Of a stretch of 23,123 nt of DNA, positions 6,414-15,510 are shown one piece after another. The notes below the pieces were generated by a model, which was not told the origin of the DNA, searched no databases, and saw only the letters and a list, made by a program, of their open reading frames with translations. The stretch lies in IMG/VR virus record IMGVR_UViG_3300011116_000929, positions 1 through 23,123 of that record, one strand, 5' to 3'. Source of the stretch: a virus. The position numbers and the translations under genes were made by a program. Position 1 is the first letter of the stretch. Each line of letters begins with the position of its first letter.

Positions 6414-9400
6414 GATTTGGATGCAATAACTCTTAGATCTTTAATTCTTGGATATAATGCTTGATTTGATCCAGACATTAAAATTTTAATTTGGAATCCA
6501 TTGAATGGTGGAAGATTTTCTGCATTGAACTCATAACTTCCAAAATCAGAACTGTTTGTGGAAGGAATAACAAATTTGTCCGATCTGCCACTATTATTTT
6601 TTGGATCAATTACAAAACCATTATTATCTAAATTGTCATATCCTGGGAATAACTCAAAAAATTGTTGTTGAAATGTGGAATCAGATCTTAATAATCTATA
6701 CATAACTCTTATGTCGCTAGATGAATCTCTATATGCATCAAATAATACTTTCATACTATCTGATGATTGCTTTAGATTTATTATTTTAGAAACATATATT
6801 GCAGCATGTGGATCATCAAACAGACTATTTACTCTCGGATCCTTGGAATAATCTGTAACTGGATCATTTAATCTAGTCATTACTGTAATTACATTAACTC
6901 TATCGAGATCAATCATTGGAGAAACTTTTGGATCTCCAGTGGAAAATTGGACCTCTAATGTGAAAGATTTATTTCCAGGATAAGCAGAGAGATAAGTTTT
7001 TTCATTTACTTCTGATGCAATAATTCTTGGTGAAGATAATACATGATCGGAAGTTAAAGATATATCTTCAAATCCTTGATCAACATATGAAATCTCATTT
7101 CCACCAACACTACTACCAGAGAATGTTCTAATTCTACAACTTAAAGAACCTGTTGGTGGTATTAGTGTTTGAATGTTTGGTTTTATTATATTAAATGGTA
7201 TGTTTTGTGTTGCTTTTGGTCCTTTAGAATTTGAAGAAGTTGGAAGAATCGTTTGATATGAACCACCAGATTTTGTTTCATTGAAATATAATGCTGGATA
7301 TGCATTCCCATTTCCTGTACTTCTATCCGTTCCATCTGCGGTTGGATCTAATTCAATACTATATTCATCCAAATCTATTGAATAAGAATTGGAGATTGTA
7401 TGTGTTTTGTTAATTCTCTTTAAAGAAACTCCATTTAATTCATATTTTGATACAATTTCATTTGAATTATATGAACTAGGTACAGATCCTCTTGAAATGC
7501 CTGTTAGTGTCTTTGTGGATGTATTTAGTCCAGTGTATCCAATAATTTCATCTTTAATAAGTATGTAACCAGTATTTGCAACACTTACGGAAATATTTTC
7601 AAAATTATTAAAAATACTTACATCAGTCAAAGTCATTGCACTAGTAGAAGATGCACTGTAATCTGCTGCTAATCTTACCGGAGAAATATCGGATTCTATT
7701 CCACTTAAAGATACTTTATTTTGAGTAGAATACATTCCATGATTGTTATGATTTACTTTAAACTTCAATCCACTTGAAATTGAATTTACTGATGATGCAT
7801 TTCCACCGAGAATTGTTGCAATACCTGTAGTTGAAGTGTATTGAATGTACTTAGTAGTATCAGTAGTATCAATTGTTCCTTGAACATTATCAACTATTAA
7901 TGCATTTACTGATGTAATGATGCCAGTATTATTTGGAACTGTCAATAGTAGATTTTTACCTAATCCTCCTGTACTCGTTGAAGTAATACTAAGAACATCG
8001 CCAATCCCGTAACCAATACCAGAAATTGTGACCGTTGCTGCAATTGCAACTCCTCCACTTACAGATAAGTTTGCCTTTGCACCTATACCATTACCAGTTA
8101 TAGTGAGTAGATTTACATTCGAGTATGTTATTGGTCCGTTTGTATATCCAACACCAGAATTAGTTATTGTTAAAGTACCTGTAGATCCTGTACAAATTCC
8201 TCCTAATACTTTGGTTAAATTTGCAGAAAATGTTGAATTATTTTTTTGACTAATATTAACTCCTTTTACTAACTGTACTTGATCTTGATATTTGATACTT
8301 GTTCCAATTCCAACTAAAGTATTATTTGAATACATTTGAATTGGATTTTGTCTTAGAGATACGATTTGATTGTTACCTATACCCAAAGTTGGATTATAAA
8401 ATCTTATATTTGAAGATTTTATATTAAAATCTGCACGATATAAAGTGAATTTCAAATCTTCATATTGACTTGCATCCCAAGTTGCTCCATTTTGCGACTT
8501 AAACAGTGAACCTAAAAGTGGTTGTTGCGAAACAATAACTCGTTCTGATTCCGATTTAGATAAAGTAGATACTTCAGGCTCTCCCATTCTAGAAATCCAA
8601 ACATTATATTGATCAGATGCAGAAAGCAAAACAATTGAATATGCATTTGCAGTTTCAAGATAAACTGGTGATGGGAAAGTAAATGTTGTAGGTATTGATC
8701 CATCTTCAGAGATTGAAACTTGACTTGGTTCCAAAACAACCTCACCAAAAGGAAGAATTGTTTGTGTTGGTAATCCAGTAGTCATTGTTCTCACTTGGAG
8801 AGTTATTGGAATATTATTTGTGGATTTTGATCTGAAGAATATATCACATTTTGTAATAAAAACTCCATTTGCATCAGCAACTTCAAATGATTGCGCCAAT
8901 GGATCTACCCATCTACTATTAGTTACCGTTCTATTCGTAAAAGATGTATCTGCAACGATTCTTGTATCAGTTTCAGTTGTTTGTCTGTTATCTGTTTTTG
9001 CATTTCTTGAGATATCTGCATTTCTTATTCTTAATGTAGTTGCCTCAACATTGTCTAATGTTCCATTTGATGTAAAATTAGATTCTGCAGAACTTTCAGA
9101 AAATCCAGATATTGTGGAATTTACTTCACTTGTAGTTAATTTAATTGTTTTTGTTCCAGTCGTAAATGTTGGCGTCGATGGAACAGTTGGATCCGGAATA
9201 AAGAACGATCCAATAAATGTTCCTGCACTATCACTAATCAACCTTATATCTTTTATGTTACATATTGCGCCACTACTTTGTCCAACAAGACGCATTCCAG
9301 AAACAGCTTGCCCATAAAATCCCGATGATGATTGAATTTCTAAACTTGCAGTATCAATATTCAAAAGTGATGTTGTTGATGAATATTGGGATGATAGTCC

Positions 9401-12400
9401 ATTTGATGGATTGTATGGATCTACACTATACGTTTGTTGTGGGGAAGTATATGGTCCATACTTATGATTTTGAGATGCCAATCTGAACCTAAATGTTCTT
9501 GATCCAATAGAACCAGCAACAGTTTCTCCAACGTTAAATGTTCCACTTACCATAGTAACTTCTAAAAGTTTAGGAGTTACATATGAAGTTACATCAACAT
9601 TGTCAAAGAATGTATAAAATCTTGTATTGGGCTTCATTCTTCTTGCAAGAATTTCAATATTTCTTGATCTCATAAAAGTCAAGACTTCTCTTGATACTAC
9701 CCTGTCTCCAAGATTTGTTGTATCGAATCTTTGAGAAACACCATATTGAATTCCCTGTCTACTTTGATTTGTAGTTGTTGTTGTAGTTTCATTTGAAAAA
9801 TTCACAAAACTATCTTGGAATGTTTGTACTGTTGTTTCTGTTCTTGGTGAACCAGTCCACGGAGTTAATGATACATTTTGACCAATTTGGGATGATCCAT
9901 TTTGTATACTGGCAATTTGTTGTCTTCCCGTTGTTTGAGTACCAGTCCAATTTGTTTCCCAAGATCCCCAATCAACAGGAGATAGACCAGTATTTGTATC
10001 TACTCCTAATTGTTGAATAAAAGAATTATAACTACCTTCTATATCTGCTGTTCTTTGGGATTTTCTTGTTTCGATCCAAGTATCTGATGATGGACTTAAT
10101 TGTATTGAACCAATCCAATTAATAACATTAAATGGATTTACATTTTCAATTCTTGTGGCAAATTTATTTTTTACATATTCTACTTCTGAATAATTCAAGC
10201 ATACAATAGATCCTACTCTCTTGATATCAGCAGACCCTAAATCGTTTACAAATCTCAAATCTGCATCTGCATTTGATATAGTGCCTATTCCAATCACAGA
10301 ATCGGATCCAATTAAAAGATCAATACTTGTAGTATAAGGCTGAGGATTCAATTCTCCTACAGCAGCATCTACACTTGCTCTATAGAGATGATTTGAAATA
10401 TCACCACCATTATATGATTTAAAATTATCAACAAAAAAACCACATTTAAATCTATCAAGTTGTGTTGTTTTATCCCTAATCGTAAGATTCTGAGTATCAC
10501 TTTCAAGAAGTGATAATGATGTATAATATTCTACATTTGATAATCTTTGATCTAAACTCGAAATATCTTTCATTCTATATCTCTTATGAGATACTAAATC
10601 AATTTTTACACTAGAAGCATTAAAAATGTAAGCTGGCAAATAAACTGTTGCAATTTCTAATGAAGAATCAAGACTATTTGGAATTTTTGGTGTTAATGAA
10701 GCAACTCCTTTATTGACTATGAATGCTCCATCTTTATCTAAAAATATTCTATCAATTCTTGGTAAATAATAATCATATGAAAGATTAATATTTTTATTTT
10801 TCGCAAATACATTTGTAGAAGAACTTATTGTAGGATCAAATACTCTTGAAGAAAATTCGAATGGAGAAGTTGTTGTTCCATTGAATTGTGATACTCTTGG
10901 TCTACAATCAATTACATCAGAAACTCTTATCCCATCTACAGATTGTAGTCTTCCGTATATATTTTTATCATAAGAGTTTACTGCAACAAAATCTCCGGTA
11001 TCTGAAGAATTTATTGTAAAATTATTATAAATGATTTTTATTTTTTTAGTAGGAGCAGAAAACTGTGATTTTCTAATAATTTTAGAAAAATCTAAATAAT
11101 CTGATTTTTGTCCTTGATCAAAAATATAATTATTTTTGATATTTTTATCCCCAGGAAAGGCAAATAATATATTTGCTTTTATATTGGATTCTTGAAAAGT
11201 TACAGATTCATTTGCAGAAAATATATTTTCATTTTCATATACAATATCAACTTGATTAGTTCCAACTGAAGATATTAAAGTAGCTACTGCACCACTTATT
11301 TGTCCTACAATTAATTCTCCTTTTACTGAATTTAAAATATTTGAAGATAAGTTTGTTAATTGTATAAAAGGCAATGAAGGATCATTTGAGTTTGAAGATT
11401 CAATAATTGCAACAATTTCAAATACATCTGGAACGTTTAATGAAATTTCTTTGTCTTGAATTCTTGTTCCGTATATATTGCTATATGTTAATGCATCATT
11501 TAGTGTAGTTGATCCGATTCCTGATCCTTGTAAAGATGATTTATCGACAATTAAAGAAGAACATCTATTGTAAATTTTATTCTTTGTCTTTAAATTTATT
11601 TTTTTAAATGTGACTGTTAGGATTGCATTTCCATTTTGGCTAATATTTTGTAAAGTTACAGTTCTTCCACTTGGGACAAGTTTTTGGTCAGTAAGTGATT
11701 CTATTGAACCACCAATAAATGCCAAATTATAATCTTCTTCGTCAAATGGTTCGAGTGTCAGATTAGGATCAGTTTCTAGTAATTGAGATAACCCATTATT
11801 AGAAATTATTACATTATAACTTTTTCTAATAATTAAATCTGATGATGTTAAATCTAAATTAGATATATTTATTTTATTTAATTTTGAATATAAACTAATA
11901 TTTTTTGTATTATTTGTTACTTCTAATGTTATTTTTTTAAAATCATTTGTTGTTATAGTTGAAGATGGAAGATTTCCACTACAAATTCCAGCAACTGAAG
12001 GTAGTGAAACAATTTCAATAACTTTTGAAGTTGTACTGATTTTATTTACTTTATTGTATGTTGGAATACTTTGTCCTTGTTTTGTATATGAAATAATATC
12101 TCCCGTATTAATTCCTACATAAAAATTAGAATTGGAAGTTGTTACTGAACTAATTCCTCCCGATACCCCAGAAATTGTAAACTGTGATCCAGGAGAGGAC
12201 AACGAAATCGTGTTGGAAAGTAATGGATCAGCAGTAAAGCTTACTCCATTTCCTACTATTTGATGGACATCAAAAAAATTATAATCTAGAACTGATGTGA
12301 TTGTTCTGCTGTCATCTATTCCGTTAATTTCAATTTGTTCATCTTTAATGAAAGATCCAGAAACTTGATATAATGTTAAAAGATTTGAAGAAGTTACAGT

Positions 12401-13894
12401 ACTGACAAGATAACCACTTGCCCCACTATTTTTTCCTTTAATATATGCAGGAACTGATTGACTAATCGTTGCATTTAAAGTTAAATTCGTATATGTTTGG
12501 ACATCATATAGTGACATTTCGTATTGTGTTGATGCATCGTTATATGCAACATTTTTCAATTTTAAATCATATACTCTTGCTACACCTATTTTCAAATCAG
12601 AAGAAATACCGGATATTCCAGTTCTTCCTTGGTATAAATTAACCAAAGAACTTGACCCGAATCCTATAGGAATAGATCCAGAAACATTATTTACAAGAAT
12701 TTGTCTACCTAAGTTGAAAGGTATTGCCTGATTATAATCATTTTGTGTTGATCTTGATTTTTCTAAATCAATTATTGTATTATTGATTGTTTCAATTTCA
12801 TAACCTCTTACATATGCTTTTCCTGGACTTACGGAAAGGCACAATAAATTATCAGAAACAGTATTTCCTTGATTTGTTTTTTGATTTTTAAAATATATTC
12901 CATTATTACCAATTCTATCATTTAAACATTCTTTTGTTGTAATTTCAAATGGTTTTACATAATAATCACCAGATTCGTCATAGGTTCTTCTTGCAAATTC
13001 ATCTCTAATCAAATTATAACTTGTTGTTTTTACAAACTTTTGTAAAATGCCATTTTCTAGTCTAAGAAGTTCAATAAAATTTTCATCATTAAATTCATCA
13101 ATTGACTTTTTAATTAATGATGTTGAAATTTTTAATCTATCAGCACCAGGAGCTGCATAGTTAGAAAATCCTTTTGCATTATCAAATAAATCTTTATATT
13201 CATTTGATGCAACAACAATTTCTTCATCAATCAATAAACCAACTCTATATGATGGAGAGTTTGTATAGTAGTCTAATATGATTGCTTGTGTGTCTACTTT
13301 TACGAAAAATCCTCTAATAAAATATATCCCTTCTGCAATTTTTGCGGCAGAACCAGTAGATACAGAATTTGATATAATTGTTGTGGCAAAGGATGTTCCA
13401 GTTCTAATTGTAGATAAAGAGTAAGAAATATCCTCAAGTGCTATTAAATTTTCACCATCAACGAAAGTTGCTGTTGAAAAATCTGAATCACTAGAACTTT
13501 GATATTTTATATAAAGAGTATTATTCGTGATGTCGGTATCATTATTTTGTATATAATTTTCGACTTTTGCCTTTACTCCACTAGTTTCTCCTTGAATTAA
13601 TTTTCCTACAAGACTTTCGAGATATAAAGAAACTGGAAGACCCAAATGAGTTTCATCAATTTGAACACATGTGTATTCTGAATCATAAGCAATTTGACCA
13701 GGAATTACCATCGCTCCTTCTTTGAAGAAGTGGTTACCAAATTTTTCTATTTGATTCTGTAATATTGACTGTAAAGTTGTCAGTTCTCTTGCTTGTATTG
13801 GAGTTCCAGGCTTAAATAAAACTCTTTGATAATTTTTTGAATCGGAAAAATCATCAAAATATGGAGATATATTTAAATTAGTTTTTTGAGGCAT
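6410..13894 (-). CDS. Giant baseplate/fibre structural protein, DUF4815-type
   Basis: A 2494-aa protein, the largest in the window. The N terminus matches the DUF4815 family of marine T4-like phages: TNLNISPYFDDFSDSKNYQR, then FKPGTPIQARELTTLQSILQ and NQIEKFGNHFFKEGAMVIPG (27-66). Around residues 1406-1431 is a conserved block (FMRSRNIEILARRMKPNTRF, then TFFDNVDV). A DPLAQSF motif at about 1664 starts a jelly-roll-like segment with WISRMG (about residues 1664-1830). A GxGY repeat pair and an ISRGSVPSS segment follow later, and the conserved C terminus contains FFELFPGYDNLDN and LPPFNGFQIKI. It follows gp8 by 6 bp (GGAG ribosome binding site), in the slot of T4 gp9-gp12, so a peripheral baseplate or fibre-network role is likely. 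No enzymatic motif was recognised. The full-length frame is intact without frameshifts. Confidence 0.85.
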   Translation of the reverse strand: MPQKTNLNISPYFDDFSDSKNYQRVLFKPGTPIQARELTTLQSILQNQIEKFGNHFFKEGAMVIPGQIAYDSEYTCVQIDETHLGLPVSLYLESLVGKLIQGETSGVKAKVENYIQNNDTDITNNTLYIKYQSSSDSDFSTATFVDGENLIALEDISYSLSTIRTGTSFATTIISNSVSTGSAAKIAEGIYFIRGFFVKVDTQAIILDYYTNSPSYRVGLLIDEEIVVASNEYKDLFDNAKGFSNYAAPGADRLKISTSLIKKSIDEFNDENFIELLRLENGILQKFVKTTSYNLIRDEFARRTYDESGDYYVKPFEITTKECLNDRIGNNGIYFKNQKTNQGNTVSDNLLCLSVSPGKAYVRGYEIETINNTIIDLEKSRSTQNDYNQAIPFNLGRQILVNNVSGSIPIGFGSSSLVNLYQGRTGISGISSDLKIGVARVYDLKLKNVAYNDASTQYEMSLYDVQTYTNLTLNATISQSVPAYIKGKNSGASGYLVSTVTSSNLLTLYQVSGSFIKDEQIEINGIDDSRTITSVLDYNFFDVHQIVGNGVSFTADPLLSNTISLSSPGSQFTISGVSGGISSVTTSNSNFYVGINTGDIISYTKQGQSIPTYNKVNKISTTSKVIEIVSLPSVAGICSGNLPSSTITTNDFKKITLEVTNNTKNISLYSKLNKINISNLDLTSSDLIIRKSYNVIISNNGLSQLLETDPNLTLEPFDEEDYNLAFIGGSIESLTDQKLVPSGRTVTLQNISQNGNAILTVTFKKINLKTKNKIYNRCSSLIVDKSSLQGSGIGSTTLNDALTYSNIYGTRIQDKEISLNVPDVFEIVAIIESSNSNDPSLPFIQLTNLSSNILNSVKGELIVGQISGAVATLISSVGTNQVDIVYENENIFSANESVTFQESNIKANILFAFPGDKNIKNNYIFDQGQKSDYLDFSKIIRKSQFSAPTKKIKIIYNNFTINSSDTGDFVAVNSYDKNIYGRLQSVDGIRVSDVIDCRPRVSQFNGTTTSPFEFSSRVFDPTISSSTNVFAKNKNINLSYDYYLPRIDRIFLDKDGAFIVNKGVASLTPKIPNSLDSSLEIATVYLPAYIFNASSVKIDLVSHKRYRMKDISSLDQRLSNVEYYTSLSLLESDTQNLTIRDKTTQLDRFKCGFFVDNFKSYNGGDISNHLYRASVDAAVGELNPQPYTTSIDLLIGSDSVIGIGTISNADADLRFVNDLGSADIKRVGSIVCLNYSEVEYVKNKFATRIENVNPFNVINWIGSIQLSPSSDTWIETRKSQRTADIEGSYNSFIQQLGVDTNTGLSPVDWGSWETNWTGTQTTGRQQIASIQNGSSQIGQNVSLTPWTGSPRTETTVQTFQDSFVNFSNETTTTTTNQSRQGIQYGVSQRFDTTNLGDRVVSREVLTFMRSRNIEILARRMKPNTRFYTFFDNVDVTSYVTPKLLEVTMVSGTFNVGETVAGSIGSRTFRFRLASQNHKYGPYTSPQQTYSVDPYNPSNGLSSQYSSTTSLLNIDTASLEIQSSSGFYGQAVSGMRLVGQSSGAICNIKDIRLISDSAGTFIGSFFIPDPTVPSTPTFTTGTKTIKLTTSEVNSTISGFSESSAESNFTSNGTLDNVEATTLRIRNADISRNAKTDNRQTTETDTRIVADTSFTNRTVTNSRWVDPLAQSFEVADANGVFITKCDIFFRSKSTNNIPITLQVRTMTTGLPTQTILPFGEVVLEPSQVSISEDGSIPTTFTFPSPVYLETANAYSIVLLSASDQYNVWISRMGEPEVSTLSKSESERVIVSQQPLLGSLFKSQNGATWDASQYEDLKFTLYRADFNIKSSNIRFYNPTLGIGNNQIVSLRQNPIQMYSNNTLVGIGTSIKYQDQVQLVKGVNISQKNNSTFSANLTKVLGGICTGSTGTLTITNSGVGYTNGPITYSNVNLLTITGNGIGAKANLSVSGGVAIAATVTISGIGYGIGDVLSITSTSTGGLGKNLLLTVPNNTGIITSVNALIVDNVQGTIDTTDTTKYIQYTSTTGIATILGGNASSVNSISSGLKFKVNHNNHGMYSTQNKVSLSGIESDISPVRLAADYSASSTSAMTLTDVSIFNNFENISVSVANTGYILIKDEIIGYTGLNTSTKTLTGISRGSVPSSYNSNEIVSKYELNGVSLKRINKTHTISNSYSIDLDEYSIELDPTADGTDRSTGNGNAYPALYFNETKSGGSYQTILPTSSNSKGPKATQNIPFNIIKPNIQTLIPPTGSLSCRIRTFSGSSVGGNEISYVDQGFEDISLTSDHVLSSPRIIASEVNEKTYLSAYPGNKSFTLEVQFSTGDPKVSPMIDLDRVNVITVMTRLNDPVTDYSKDPRVNSLFDDPHAAIYVSKIINLKQSSDSMKVLFDAYRDSSSDIRVMYRLLRSDSTFQQQFFELFPGYDNLDNNGFVIDPKNNSGRSDKFVIPSTNSSDFGSYEFNAENLPPFNGFQIKILMSGSNQALYPRIKDLRVIASKS

Positions 13895-13900
13895 TTGACT

Positions 13901-15484
13901 TTAAAACTCCAATATGATTTTAATATCTTCTTTTTGGCTAGAAGATCTGGGTATTGCTGATCTATTATCTATGTATATGATTTCTCCTGACTTTTTATTA
14001 TATTCTGCAGAAGCAATTCCAGCATTAAAAGTCATTCCAAGTTGATATAATCTACTATTAATTGTGGTCGAAACTCCACTAAATCCAGAATCAATTGATA
14101 GTACTGGTGTTCCATTCATAGAAGAACCATATATTGTTAGATTTCCTCCAGATGCAGGACTTGAAGTAAAGTTTATAATATTATAACCAACAGACGTTGT
14201 TGCTAATCCAACTGGTTGGTAATATTTTAGTACTCCAGTAACATTATCCCAAGATGCAACAAATCCAATTGCAGTTGATCCAACTCCGACTGTTTGTGTG
14301 ATTGTAGAATCTACTGCATAAGTTGTGGCAGTTGTTGCAGATCCAGTAAATTTAAGAGCCTTTAGTCCACTTACTACAGATGTATTTAAAAGTTCTACTT
14401 GACTTCCAGTAATTGTTGGATTTTTTATGATACCTATTCTCGCAAAATCATTACCTGAGATTATATCTGGATTAGATTCTAATGTTTCATATCTAGAATA
14501 AATAAGAACTCTATATGCACCAAGTTCTCTGTAAATATCATATCCATGTCCACCTTTTGGTGGAATAATTACATCAAAAGAAGCAAGAGATGAAGTTCCT
14601 ACACCAACATTTGACAATGAAGTAGTAATTCCAGGAGCACCTGGTTCAAATTTAATAGTACCATAAGTATAATTACTTCCACCATCAGTGATATAAACTT
14701 CTGATACTTTTCCAAAAGAATCTGTTGTTACTGTTACCTTTCCTCCACTTCCGTCTCCCAAAATTGGAACATTTGTAAAAGTCGAAGATGTTGGATTATA
14801 ATTTATTCCTCTTTGTTTTATTACAACAGAGTTTATTTTTCCATCTATAGCGTTCTCTTTTGTTGAAATACTTTCACCAGAATTACCCCAATCTTCTGGA
14901 ACTGGAATATATTCAATTGAATCAAATTTCACAATTTCTGATGGTTTAATTGTGTACAAGTATTTCCAAATATATCCATCACCAGAAGTACCTGCAGATC
15001 TTGGTTCTAAATCGATAAAATTTGGTTGATCATATGATGGTCTTCCATTCTGATTTTCTGCATCAGATCCATTTTGCAGACAAATATAAACTCTAAGATC
15101 TTCATTGATTATATAATAATTTGATTCGTAAAGATTTGATTGTTTTGTTATGGGAGTTTTATTGTAAATAGTATAGTCATGCTTATACATTTCATAAGTT
15201 GTCCCTGCAGTCCAGGTTACTTTTCTGACCACTCTACGAATATCATCACTAGTCACTTGCTTCATAGCAATAATCGTATCTTTAATGTCATTTTCTTCTT
15301 TAAAACCGTCTAAAGGAGAAGGTCCGGTATTCCAATTTGCAGATCCTCCAGATCTTGAATCTGTTGAATTTGGTTGTCCAATAAATGTATAGTAACGATT
15401 TAAAGTTTGTCCAATACCAACAATACTTTTTACAAAATTCTCGGCATTTAATATTCTAAACTGATCAGATATAATAGCAGGCAT
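13901..15484 (-). CDS. gp8: Baseplate wedge subunit gp8
   Basis: A 527-aa protein (T4 gp8 is 334 aa). In T4 two gp8 copies per wedge bind gp7, gp10 and gp6 in the outer baseplate. Three features identify it. The N terminus (MPAIISDQFRILNAENFVKS) corresponds to the T4 ITSKFRTEKMLNF region. SGDGYIWKYLYTIKP (about residue 167) parallels T4 GDGYVWEYLFEIPP. The C terminus, YNKKSGEIIYIDNRSAIPRS followed by EDIKIILEF, parallels T4 HSGEMIYMENRPPI and EEINILFTF. The extra length lies in the middle and contains two GGxNY-type repeats (near residues 230 and 268). The ATG at 15484 lies 22 bp after the 1583-aa gene, in an A-rich leader carrying AATAAATA strings. I am very confident of the family. Confidence 0.92.
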   Translation of the reverse strand: MPAIISDQFRILNAENFVKSIVGIGQTLNRYYTFIGQPNSTDSRSGGSANWNTGPSPLDGFKEENDIKDTIIAMKQVTSDDIRRVVRKVTWTAGTTYEMYKHDYTIYNKTPITKQSNLYESNYYIINEDLRVYICLQNGSDAENQNGRPSYDQPNFIDLEPRSAGTSGDGYIWKYLYTIKPSEIVKFDSIEYIPVPEDWGNSGESISTKENAIDGKINSVVIKQRGINYNPTSSTFTNVPILGDGSGGKVTVTTDSFGKVSEVYITDGGSNYTYGTIKFEPGAPGITTSLSNVGVGTSSLASFDVIIPPKGGHGYDIYRELGAYRVLIYSRYETLESNPDIISGNDFARIGIIKNPTITGSQVELLNTSVVSGLKALKFTGSATTATTYAVDSTITQTVGVGSTAIGFVASWDNVTGVLKYYQPVGLATTSVGYNIINFTSSPASGGNLTIYGSSMNGTPVLSIDSGFSGVSTTINSRLYQLGMTFNAGIASAEYNKKSGEIIYIDNRSAIPRSSSQKEDIKIILEF

Positions 15485-15498
15485 TTTAATAGTAGTTT

Positions 15499-15510
15499 TT
15501 ATTTATTTAT
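15499..15510 (-). promoter_or_regulatory. Possible late promoter (AATAAATA tandem) before gp8
   Basis: Just after the stop of the 1583-aa gene the minus strand reads GTAAATAAATAAATAAAAAC, giving overlapping NATAAATA matches about 15-25 bp before the gp8 ATG; another GATAAATA is at 15581-15588. These fit the T4-like late core, but low-complexity A/T tandem sequence matches such a motif easily. Confidence 0.25.

Noticed and set aside
8512-8748. Minus-strand 78-aa frame
   Set aside because: It is an out-of-phase frame inside the 2494-aa gene with unlikely composition (runs of Gln/His/Leu/Phe).
8820-9317. Plus-strand frame of 165 aa, and similar ones near 17086-17556, 16432-16785 and 4543-4836
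   Set aside because: They lie entirely inside well-supported minus-strand structural genes, lack ribosome binding sites and have the hydrophobic Val/Leu-rich composition expected from the complement of Thr/Asn/Ser-rich coding DNA.
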